Positions 1 to 4,802 of a DNA stretch of 5,722 bases are shown here, piece by piece. The stretch's first letter is position 1. Each line of letters begins with the position of its first letter. Origin of the DNA: Hungateiclostridiaceae bacterium UBA3922 (GTDB lineage: Bacteria > Bacillota > Clostridia > Acetivibrionales > DTU013). The stretch spans positions 15,636 through 21,357 of the forward strand of contig DGEQ01000031.1 in assembly GCA_002386045.1 (NCBI GenBank). The letters are read 5' to 3'. The notes under the pieces were generated by a model that was not told where the DNA came from, ran no database searches, and saw nothing but the letters and a program-made list of their open reading frames with translations. The position numbers and the translations under genes are program-made.

Positions 1-14
1 CTCAGCGATGAGGT

Positions 15-42
15 ATTCCCCACGGGTCGGGGAATGTCCCCG
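15..42 (+). other. Two mutually exclusive hairpins at the left edge
   Basis: Bases 15-21 (ATTCCCC) pair perfectly with 29-35 (GGGGAAT) around a 7-base loop. Bases 28-33 (CGGGGA) also pair perfectly with 37-42 (TCCCCG) around a 3-base loop. The two stems share 29-33, so only one can form at a time. No U-tract follows, so neither is a terminator alone. An open frame runs from the window edge to a TGA at 46-48 and could be the tail of an upstream gene, but its 15 residues are too few to identify. The pairings are seen directly; any function is unknown. Confidence 0.35.
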
Positions 43-65
43 CTTTGATACCGGACGGTCCTCCC

Positions 66-90
66 CCCGTTTCACGGGATTTTCAGTTTT
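66..90 (+). terminator. Possible intrinsic terminator of an upstream unit
   Basis: CCCGT (66-70) and ACGGG (74-78) form a perfect 5-bp stem with a TTC loop. It is followed by ATTTTCAGTTTT, an interrupted T-rich tail. The stem is short for a strong terminator. GTTTCAC at 69-75 can instead pair with GTGAAAC at 91-97, which would break this hairpin. It most plausibly ends transcription entering from the left, since the likely ftsE promoter lies further downstream. Confidence 0.4.
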
Positions 91-135
91 GTGAAACAAT
101 CTTGTAACGAAAAAAAGCAGGATTTCCGACACTTT

Positions 136-164
136 TTGCAGAATAAGTACTCAATGTGTATAAA
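136..164 (+). promoter_or_regulatory. Likely sigma-A promoter of the ftsE-ftsX-M23 unit
   Basis: A -10 element TATAAA (159-164, five of six consensus bases) lies 17 bp downstream of TTGCAG (136-141, three of six). The stretch is AT-rich compared with the genes around it. Transcription would start near 170-172, giving a leader of about 60 bases before the ftsE start and placing the 177-204 dyad at the beginning of the transcript. The -35 match is weak, so this is a reasonable candidate and not a certain one. Confidence 0.5.
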
Positions 165-176
165 TACAGGCGATTC

Positions 177-193
177 GACGACATCGTTCGACA
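177..193 (-). promoter_or_regulatory. Tandem Spo0A-box-like sites near the ftsE transcription start
   Basis: Read on the minus strand, 193-187 is TGTCGAA, an exact match to the core 0A box bound by the sporulation regulator Spo0A. Exactly 10 bp on, 183-177 is TGTCGTC, matching five of seven positions. Paired 0A boxes spaced one helical turn apart and lying just downstream of a start site are how Spo0A represses abrB in Bacillus subtilis. A third related sequence, TGTCGGA, lies on the minus strand at 131-125. The 7-bp core can occur by chance and the same bases form a hairpin, so this is inference. Confidence 0.3.
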
Positions 194-204
194 TACGTGT
201 CGTC
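177..204 (+). other. Leader dyad / hairpin before ftsE
   Basis: GACGACA (177-183) is the perfect inverted complement of TGTCGTC (198-204); a G-U pair (184/197) and two inner pairs (186/196, 187/195) extend it. A competing smaller dyad uses CGACA (189-193) with TGTCG (198-202). The structure ends 13 bases before the GAGGTG ribosome binding site of ftsE. It could be an operator, an RNA stabiliser or a modulator of ribosome access. The pairing is seen directly; the role is not. Confidence 0.45.
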
Positions 205-217
205 TGCATATATGACC

Positions 218-223
218 GAGGTG
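218..223 (+). promoter_or_regulatory. Ribosome binding site fixing the TTG start of ftsE
   Basis: GAGGTG lies 7 bases before TTG at 231. No in-frame ATG or GTG is suitably placed upstream, and the protein then opens as MVELRNVSKTY, the usual FtsE beginning. Confidence 0.75.
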
Positions 224-230
224 CATCGAA

Positions 231-938
231 TTGGTTGAACTAAGGAACGTATCAAAGACCTACGCGAATGGTACGGTCGCGTTGAGGGATATAAATCTGA
301 GACTGGACAAGGGCGAATTCGTTTTCCTGGTCGGGCCGAGCGGATCGGGCAAATCCACGCTCGTGAAGCTGCTGCTGAAGGAAGAGGACGCCACCGAGGG
401 GGAAGTTTACGTAAACGGTTACGACGTCACGTCCATGACGAGACAGGAGATACCGTACCTCAGGAGGAGCCTCGGGGTAGTGTTCCAGGATTTCAGGCTG
501 CTGCCGAACAAGACTGTATATGAGAACGTAGCCTTCGCGATGATCATAACCGAGGCGCTGCCCAAGGAGATAAGGAGGCAGGTGCCGATGGCGCTGGCGC
601 TTGTCGGGCTGAGCAGGAAGGCGAACATGTACCCGCACCAGCTTTCAGGCGGGGAGCAGCAGAGGGTCGCGCTGGCGAGGGCCCTGGTCAACAACCCGGC
701 CCTGCTGATAGCCGACGAGCCGACAGGCAATCTTGATCCGGAGACATCATGGGAGATAATGAAACTTTTGAGCGAGATCAACCACAGGGGTACGACGGTC
801 ATAGTCGCGACGCACGAGAAGTCCATCGTAGATGCGATGAAGAAGCGTGTCGTCGCAATCAGCAAGGGTGTGATCGTAAGGGATCAGGAGAAAGGACTTT
901 ACAGGGATGAAGATAAGAACACTCCGGTACTTTATTAA
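231..938 (+). CDS. ftsE: Cell division ATP-binding protein FtsE
   Basis: FtsE is the cytoplasmic ATPase of the FtsEX complex, which uses ATP binding and hydrolysis to switch on cell-wall hydrolysis outside the membrane at division or during elongation. The 235-residue protein has every ABC element in order: A-loop Tyr11, Walker A GPSGSGKST at 35-43, Q-loop Gln86 inside VVFQDFRLLP (83-92, a hallmark of FtsE), signature LSGGEQQ at 138-144, Walker B LLIADEP at 158-164, D-loop Leu168-Asp169 and switch His195. It is slightly longer than typical FtsE, with a charged C-terminal tail. Translation starts at TTG behind a good GAGGTG site. The last 32 bp overlap ftsX, which suggests coupled translation. 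Thirteen of its 16 arginine codons are AGG. Identification is secure. Confidence 0.97.
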   Translation: MVELRNVSKTYANGTVALRDINLRLDKGEFVFLVGPSGSGKSTLVKLLLKEEDATEGEVYVNGYDVTSMTRQEIPYLRRSLGVVFQDFRLLPNKTVYENVAFAMIITEALPKEIRRQVPMALALVGLSRKANMYPHQLSGGEQQRVALARALVNNPALLIADEPTGNLDPETSWEIMKLLSEINHRGTTVIVATHEKSIVDAMKKRVVAISKGVIVRDQEKGLYRDEDKNTPVLY

Positions 939-1806
939 GGAAGGTTTCATAAACTCATACAGGAACAAGCTGATGTCGCTGGCGTCGGTCCTCATAGTGG
1001 TCACGTCGCTGATCATATTCGGCGTATTCGTGCTGATATCGCTCAATGCGCAGCACAACATCGGGATCTGGAAGGAGCAGCCGCAGCTCCAGGCGTTCTG
1101 CTACCAGGAGATCGACGATATCCAGGTGCGCCGCGTGGAGGAGATCATCAAGGCTGACGAAAGGATCCTGTCTTACGAGAAGGTGACCAGGGAGCAGGCC
1201 CTGGAGAGGATGCGCGAAAGGCTCGGCAAGGACGCGGCCATACTGGACGGATACGGAGCGGACATATTCCCTGTATCCTTCATAATCAGGCTGAAGGATG
1301 TAAGCTACAGCAGCGAGGTCGTAAAGGATCTCGAGAAAGTGACCGGCATCGAAAAGGTGAGCTATTCGCAGGATACGGTGGAACTGATCACCAGGATGTC
1401 CCACTGGTTCAGCCTGGGATGCAGCGTGATGATAATAGTATTCCTGGTGGCCTCGGTCTTCATCATTGCGAACACGATCAAGCTTACAGTATTTGCAAGG
1501 CGCAGGGAAATCAGTATAATGAAATATATAGGTGCCACGGATTGGTTCATACGCTGGCCTTTTGTGGTAGAAGGTGTTATAATTAGTATTACGGGGGCAA
1601 TTTTGGCATTCATTGTTTCTGCATACGGATATAAGGCTGTGGTAGACAAGTTCACACAGGATGCATTCTTTGCCCAGACGAACCTTCTGAGCATGCTCAG
1701 CATCGAAAGCGTATGGAGCAGGCTCGCCGTATACTACGCTGTGATAGCTGTCGTGGTCGGAGCGGCGGGAAGCTTCGTTTCGATGCGGAGGTACCTGAAG
1801 GTGTAA
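907..1806 (+). CDS. ftsX: Cell division protein FtsX (ABC-type membrane subunit)
   Basis: FtsX is the membrane partner of FtsE and carries the ATPase signal to an extracellular peptidoglycan hydrolase. The 299 residues show the family layout: a short cytoplasmic N-terminus, TM1 at about 24-46, an extracellular domain at about 47-165, TM2 at about 169-191, a cytoplasmic loop with FARRREISIMKYIGAT (196-211, the conserved FtsX motif), TM3 at about 218-240 and TM4 at about 270-290. The extracellular domain has the size seen in Gram-positive FtsX proteins that bind PcsB or CwlO-type hydrolases. The ATG lies inside the end of ftsE, with AGGAGAAAGGA (886-896) as ribosome binding site. The part encoding the cytoplasmic loop and TM3 (about 1505-1640) is clearly richer in A and T than the rest and holds two TATAAT sequences. 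Confidence 0.96.
   Translation: MKIRTLRYFIKEGFINSYRNKLMSLASVLIVVTSLIIFGVFVLISLNAQHNIGIWKEQPQLQAFCYQEIDDIQVRRVEEIIKADERILSYEKVTREQALERMRERLGKDAAILDGYGADIFPVSFIIRLKDVSYSSEVVKDLEKVTGIEKVSYSQDTVELITRMSHWFSLGCSVMIIVFLVASVFIIANTIKLTVFARRREISIMKYIGATDWFIRWPFVVEGVIISITGAILAFIVSAYGYKAVVDKFTQDAFFAQTNLLSMLSIESVWSRLAVYYAVIAVVVGAAGSFVSMRRYLKV
1493..1583 (+). promoter_or_regulatory. Promoter-like sequences inside ftsX
   Basis: TATAAT at 1515-1520 lies 16 bp after TTGCAA (1493-1498, four of six matches to the -35 consensus). A second TATAAT at 1578-1583 follows TGT (1575-1577), giving a perfect extended -10. Both lie in an AT-rich patch of an otherwise GC-balanced gene and point towards the M23 gene, whose start is about 260 bp beyond the second. 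They could supply extra hydrolase transcript. Hydrophobic codons could also give such sequences by chance. Confidence 0.3.
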
Positions 1807-1828
1807 GCAGACTGCTAAACCAAGGCAT

Positions 1829-1834
1829 GGAGGA
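1829..1834 (+). promoter_or_regulatory. Ribosome binding site selecting the GTG start of the M23 gene
   Basis: GGAGGA ends 8 bases before GTG at 1843, a normal spacing. The in-frame ATG at 1849 would leave 14 bases, which is long. GTG is therefore the better start; the choice changes the signal peptide by only two residues. Confidence 0.65.
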
Positions 1835-1842
1835 CAGGTAAC

Positions 1843-2985
1843 GTGAAGATGAAAAGATTCACACTGGCGATCCTGCTCATCGCGCTGACAGTTTGTTCTG
1901 TATACCCCGTGATCGCGGCGGACGAACTGAAAGAGGCGCAGAACAAGAAAGCAGCAGCGGACAACCGGATTGCCGATCTGACAAAAAAGAAGCAGGCTGA
2001 ACTGCAGGAAAAGGCAAAGCTCGAGAAACAGAAGGAAGAACTCGCAAAGCAGCAAAGAGAAGAAACGAATGCCATCGAAGAACTTGAGAAACAGATCGCA
2101 GAAGCGAAGGAACACCTGAGACAGACGGAGCTTGCTCTTGCACAGGCTACGGCCGAGTACAACCAGATGGACGAACTGGTCAAGACCCGGCTCCAGGTCA
2201 TGTACAAGAATTCCGGCACATCGCTGCTCGATACCCTCCTTTCATCGGGAAGCGTGGTAGAGTTCTACGAGAGGCTGCATTACATGCAGGTGGTATCCGA
2301 GAACGACAGCAGGCTGATGCAGCAGTTGGAAGAAGCAAGGCAGGACGTGGAACTCAAGAAGCAGATGCAGGAACAGGCGAAGGCCCTTCTTGAGGAGAAG
2401 CTTAAGGAAAGGGAGGAACGGCTGGAACAGATCAAGACCTCCAGGGCGAGGGTCGAAGGCGAGATAACAAGGACGCAGAAAGAGATACAGCAGCTTGAAA
2501 AAGAAATAGACAGATGGATCGAGGAGTCCAAGAAGCTGGCGAGCCAGATCAAGGCCCTTTCCTCGAAGAACAAATACGTGGGCGGATCGATGACATGGCC
2601 GTGTCCAAGTTCCTACAGGGTGACGTCCACGTTCGGGATGAGGAAGCATCCTATCCTCAGGAAGTACAAGATGCACACCGGCGTCGACATAGCCGCGGAC
2701 AAGGGGGCAGCCATAGTTGCGGCCAACAGTGGTACCGTCATAATGGCCGGGTATGACAATACCGGCTACGGGAACATGGTGGTCATAGACCACGGCGGCG
2801 GCATCACGACCCTGTATGCCCACGCAAGCAAGTTGCTTGTCAAGGTAGGAGACAAGGTCAAGGCAGGACAGACCATAGCGAAGGTCGGGAGCACCGGCCT
2901 GTCCACGGGCAACCACCTGCATTTCGAAGTCAGGGTCAACGGTGAGCCGGTGGATCCCATGAAGGGTTATCTCAAGGCAAAATAA
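1843..2985 (+). CDS. Secreted coiled-coil M23 (LytM) peptidase, likely FtsEX partner
   Basis: This is a probable secreted peptidoglycan endopeptidase of 380 residues. Residues 1-25 form a signal peptide (MKMKRF, hydrophobic core, VIA before a likely cut at 25/26). Residues about 27-115 and 150-240 are rich in Glu, Lys and Gln with heptad-like spacing, consistent with two coiled-coil arms. They flank a segment (about 119-150, with VMYKNSGTSLLDTLLSSG) that resembles the PcsB/CwlO N-terminal region. The C-terminal LytM domain (about 250-375) keeps every key residue: His278 and Asp282 in HTGVD, His327 in YAH, and His358 and His360 in HLHFE. His278, Asp282 and His360 should bind zinc. The gene follows ftsX by 36 bp, so FtsEX control is the natural reading. 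It is EnvC-like in architecture, but EnvC lacks a working active site. Confidence 0.93.
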   Translation: MKMKRFTLAILLIALTVCSVYPVIAADELKEAQNKKAAADNRIADLTKKKQAELQEKAKLEKQKEELAKQQREETNAIEELEKQIAEAKEHLRQTELALAQATAEYNQMDELVKTRLQVMYKNSGTSLLDTLLSSGSVVEFYERLHYMQVVSENDSRLMQQLEEARQDVELKKQMQEQAKALLEEKLKEREERLEQIKTSRARVEGEITRTQKEIQQLEKEIDRWIEESKKLASQIKALSSKNKYVGGSMTWPCPSSYRVTSTFGMRKHPILRKYKMHTGVDIAADKGAAIVAANSGTVIMAGYDNTGYGNMVVIDHGGGITTLYAHASKLLVKVGDKVKAGQTIAKVGSTGLSTGNHLHFEVRVNGEPVDPMKGYLKAK

Positions 2986-3134
2986 ATAAAGAAAGGCCGT
3001 CGCAAAACAGACAAAGAAAGGCCGTCCCGGGAGAAAACAGTGCAGACCGGTATCTGCCGGAATAAGCGGATCCCTGGGATGCGTAAGACTGAATAGAGCG
3101 CCGAAAGCGCACACGATCAAGGATCAGGATGCGG
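2986..3134 (+). other. Structured intergenic stretch without a supported gene
   Basis: Besides the direct repeat, this stretch has several small hairpins: GCAGA (3042-3046) with TCTGC (3053-3057), and GCGC (3098-3101) with GCGC (3107-3110) around a CGAAA loop. I found no convincing gene, tRNA or riboswitch core. An 18-codon frame at 3040-3096 is too short to call. The stretch would form the 3' end of the ftsE-ftsX-M23 transcript. Confidence 0.5.
2988..3040 (+). repeat. Imperfect tandem duplication after the M23 gene
   Basis: AAAGAAAGGCCGTC occurs at 2988-3001 and again, identically, at 3013-3026. Each copy is followed by AAAACAG (3004-3010 and 3034-3040). The units are about 25 and 27-30 bp long, the second having extra bases (CCGGGAG in place of GC) before AAAACAG. 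It begins 2 bp after the M23 stop codon. It looks like a local duplication in the 3' untranslated region; no coding or mobile-element role is apparent. Confidence 0.7.
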
Positions 3135-3165
3135 ACCCGGTTGAAAAACCGGGTTTATTTATTTT
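3135..3165 (+). terminator. Intrinsic terminator after the M23 gene
   Basis: ACCCGGTT (3135-3142) pairs perfectly with AACCGGGT (3147-3154) around a GAAA tetraloop. The tail TTATTTATTTT (3155-3165) follows. The 8-bp stem, stable GNRA loop and T-rich tail make a convincing rho-independent terminator. It should end most transcripts coming from ftsE, so the S41 protease gene must depend on readthrough or on a promoter I could not recognise. Confidence 0.82.
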
Positions 3166-3199
3166 CGCCGGCGCATAAAGATATATGGAATCATCTTTC

Positions 3200-3204
3200 G
3201 GGAG
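3200..3204 (+). promoter_or_regulatory. Ribosome binding site selecting the second ATG of ctpB
   Basis: GGGAG ends 7 bases before the ATG at 3212. The earlier in-frame ATG at 3185 has only AAAGAT in front of it and sits close to the terminator. Starting at 3212 also places a basic MRRLF directly before the hydrophobic anchor. Confidence 0.65.
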
Positions 3205-3211
3205 TGTTTTT

Positions 3212-4435
3212 ATGCGCAGGCTCTTCACGATACGGCAGGTTGCCGTCATCGTCGCGGTGACGCTGGTTTTTTCGGTCGGTGCGTCGGCTTTCGTCTTCCG
3301 CTCGGTCCGGGCAGCCGGGGAAAGGTACACGATAACCTTTGACGCAGATTCGGTGGATTACAGGAACGTGGTCAAGTTCAACCGTGTCATGGATATACTC
3401 AAAAATGATTTCTACATGAAGGTCGACGCAAACAAAATGCTCGAAGGGGCGATATACGGCCTTGCTGAATCGCTGGGCGACCCGTACACGGTGTACTTTG
3501 ACAGGGAGCACATGGAAGCCTTCCTCGAGAAGTCCAGGGGCAGCTACGTTGGCATTGGCGTCACCGTCAATGTGGATGATGACGGCCTCCTGACGGTCGT
3601 AGAGCCGATGAAGGGATCCCCCGCGATGGAAGCGGGCATACGCCGGGGCGACAAGATCGTGAAGGTGGACGGCAGGGACGTGACGTCGATAAGCGACGAG
3701 AACATGATCATAAGCATGATAAAGGGGAAGGAAAACACCCGTGTGAGAATCACGGTCTACCGGCCTTCGGAGGACAGGTACGTCCAGTTCGACATCAAGC
3801 GCAAACGTATCAGGGCGTCCAACATAAAAAGCGAGATACTGGACGGTGATATAGGGTACATACGGATCGTCATGTTCGACAGTGAAATAGCCAGGTACTT
3901 CAAAAACGACCTCAACAGCATGCTCGAAAAAGGCATAAAGGGGCTCATCATAGACCTGCGGGACAATCCGGGCGGCTCCTTCGAGCAGGTGGTGGAAATT
4001 GCCGACAGCCTGCTTCCCGCAGGGACCATAGTTTACACCGAGGACAGGGACGGCAGAAAAGAATACAGGTATTCGGACAGGGCATATACAGACATACCCC
4101 TCGTCATCCTGATCAACGGCAACAGTGCCAGCGCATCCGAAATACTCGCAGGCGCGGTCAGGGATCACGGAAGGGGCATGCTCGTCGGGACGAGGACGTT
4201 CGGGAAAGGACTGGTCCAGGAACTTAAGCTGCTTGGAGACGGCTCGGGCATCAAGGTCACCATTTCACGCTACTTCACGCCTTCGGGGATCTGCATCCAG
4301 GGCTTCGGCATCAAACCTGACATCGAGGTCGGTGTTTATGAGGAGTACAGGAACCTTCCTGTTTCGCAGATACCGAGGGACAGGGACGTCCAGCTCAGGT
4401 CGGCCATCGGGGCGCTGCTTGGCGGTCTGGAGTAA
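3212..4435 (+). CDS. ctpB: S41 family C-terminal processing peptidase, CtpB-type
   Basis: This is a membrane-anchored serine protease of 407 residues acting outside the cytoplasmic membrane. Residues about 8-29 form a signal anchor without a lipobox cysteine. An N-terminal helical region (about 50-107, with ESLGDPYTVYF) leads into a PDZ domain (about 110-190, with SYVGIGV and the substrate-groove region GSPAMEAGIRRGDKI at 135-149). The S41 catalytic core follows, with DLRDNPGG at 248-255, NGNSASASEI at 302-311 and GTRTFGKGLVQ at 326-336. The triad is Ser307, Lys332 and Gln336, with the same spacing as in Bacillus subtilis CtpB. It lacks a peptidoglycan-binding domain. In B. subtilis, ctpB lies downstream of ftsEX and its product cleaves SpoIVFA to activate sigma-K. 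That role is inferred here from locus and architecture; ctpA is an equally common label. An alternative start at 3185 would add nine residues. Confidence 0.93.
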   Translation: MRRLFTIRQVAVIVAVTLVFSVGASAFVFRSVRAAGERYTITFDADSVDYRNVVKFNRVMDILKNDFYMKVDANKMLEGAIYGLAESLGDPYTVYFDREHMEAFLEKSRGSYVGIGVTVNVDDDGLLTVVEPMKGSPAMEAGIRRGDKIVKVDGRDVTSISDENMIISMIKGKENTRVRITVYRPSEDRYVQFDIKRKRIRASNIKSEILDGDIGYIRIVMFDSEIARYFKNDLNSMLEKGIKGLIIDLRDNPGGSFEQVVEIADSLLPAGTIVYTEDRDGRKEYRYSDRAYTDIPLVILINGNSASASEILAGAVRDHGRGMLVGTRTFGKGLVQELKLLGDGSGIKVTISRYFTPSGICIQGFGIKPDIEVGVYEEYRNLPVSQIPRDRDVQLRSAIGALLGGLE

Positions 4436-4442
4436 AAAGTAT

Positions 4443-4471
4443 GTATAAAAGGTTTTTTTCTCCACAGAATA
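4443..4471 (+). promoter_or_regulatory. Near-consensus sigma-G (forespore) promoter of the SASP gene
   Basis: GTATA at 4443-4447 fits the sigma-G -35 pattern (G, H, A, T, R). After 17 bp, CAGAATA at 4465-4471 fits the -10 pattern CATNNTA with one mismatch. Transcription would begin near 4478, about 20 bases before the ribosome binding site. Sigma-G is the late forespore sigma factor that drives SASP genes, so gene and promoter agree. Confidence 0.6.
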
Positions 4472-4499
4472 TTTAGTGAAATGCTACCAACGGATGGAA

Positions 4500-4505
4500 G
4501 AGGTG
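4500..4505 (+). promoter_or_regulatory. Ribosome binding site selecting the ATG at 4511
   Basis: GAGGTG lies 5 bases before ATG at 4511; the same hexamer serves ftsE. The in-frame ATG at 4481 has no such site and would lie almost on the predicted transcription start. Confidence 0.7.
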
Positions 4506-4510
4506 TGGAG

Positions 4511-4693
4511 ATGGAGAAAAAACCTGATCCCAATGAAAAGTTGAAGTTCGAGATCGCCAGCGAGCTTGGACTCAGGGAGAAAGTGATGAAGTACGGATGG
4601 AAAAGCCTGTCCGCCAAGGAAACGGGCAGGATCGGCGGGCTGATGTCAAAAAGGAGAAGGGCGCTGCAGAATACGGGCGGGGAGCCGGAATAA
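4511..4693 (+). CDS. Alpha/beta-type small acid-soluble spore protein
   Basis: These proteins coat forespore DNA, shift it towards an A-like form and protect it from UV and other damage, then are degraded at germination. The 60-residue product has the two conserved blocks. LKFEIASELG (11-20) closely matches KFEIASEFG of Bacillus subtilis SspA and contains the site cut by the germination protease GPR, expected after Glu14. The second block, ETGRIGGLMSKRRR (37-50), corresponds to the DNA-binding second helix, with the conserved glycines. The middle, KYGWKSLS (27-34), has a Gly-Trp pair as in SspF-like members, so this is a short, SspF-like variant common in Clostridia. The C-terminus is short and polar. 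It has its own sigma-G-like promoter and terminator. I avoid a specific ssp letter because orthology within the family is unclear. Confidence 0.9.
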   Translation: MEKKPDPNEKLKFEIASELGLREKVMKYGWKSLSAKETGRIGGLMSKRRRALQNTGGEPE

Positions 4694-4697
4694 AAGG

Positions 4698-4723
4698 AGC
4701 CGGGCATTGCGTCCGGCTTTTTT
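4698..4723 (+). terminator. Intrinsic terminator of the SASP gene
   Basis: AGCCGGGC (4698-4705) pairs with GTCCGGCT (4711-4718), eight pairs including one G-U, around an ATTGC loop. It is followed by TTTTT (4719-4723) and a second T-run at 4730-4736. It begins 4 bp after the stop codon and isolates the spore gene from the methyltransferase gene. Confidence 0.85.
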
Positions 4724-4737
4724 GCTGCCTTTTTTTA

Positions 4738-4746
4738 TGGTATCAT
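4738..4746 (+). promoter_or_regulatory. Extended -10 promoter of the methyltransferase gene
   Basis: TGG followed by TATCAT (4741-4746) gives an extended -10 with one mismatch to TATAAT. The region 17 bp upstream is only a T-run, so there is no good -35; the TG motif may compensate. Transcription would start near 4753, about 50 bases before the GTG start and directly after the SASP terminator. Confidence 0.5.
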
Positions 4747-4802
4747 TTACGGGTGGATAACAGGCGTCCCGGGGATGCGGGCGCCATGCGGGGTGGATCA
4801 CG

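Noticed and set aside
1..230. c-di-AMP or other riboswitch controlling the wall hydrolase unit
   Set aside because: Such switches precede some wall hydrolase genes, but I could not find the conserved core of that class, and most of the hairpins lie upstream of the likely promoter.
955..2115. Long antisense open frame of 386 codons
   Set aside because: It lies opposite ftsX and the M23 gene, has no recognisable domain, is rich in Cys, His and Arg as antisense shadows are, and has no ribosome binding site that I could support.
3040..3096. 18-codon frame starting with GTG behind GGGAG in the M23-ctpB gap
   Set aside because: A plausible ribosome binding site exists, but such short frames are frequent by chance, and the peptide has no recognisable feature.
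2242..3120. Antisense open frame of 292 codons
   Set aside because: It is a mirror of the coiled-coil and LytM coding sequence, with unnatural composition and no motif.
3185..3211. Nine-residue N-terminal extension of ctpB from an upstream ATG
   Set aside because: There is no proper ribosome binding site, and the ATG at 3212 has GGGAG at good spacing and gives a typical signal-anchor start.
3191..4168. Antisense open frame of 325 codons
   Set aside because: It lies fully opposite ctpB, whose catalytic motifs are intact; it arises from codon bias on the coding strand.
4481..4510. Ten-residue N-terminal extension of the SASP
   Set aside because: It has no ribosome binding site, begins almost at the predicted sigma-G start point, and the extra residues do not resemble SASPs.
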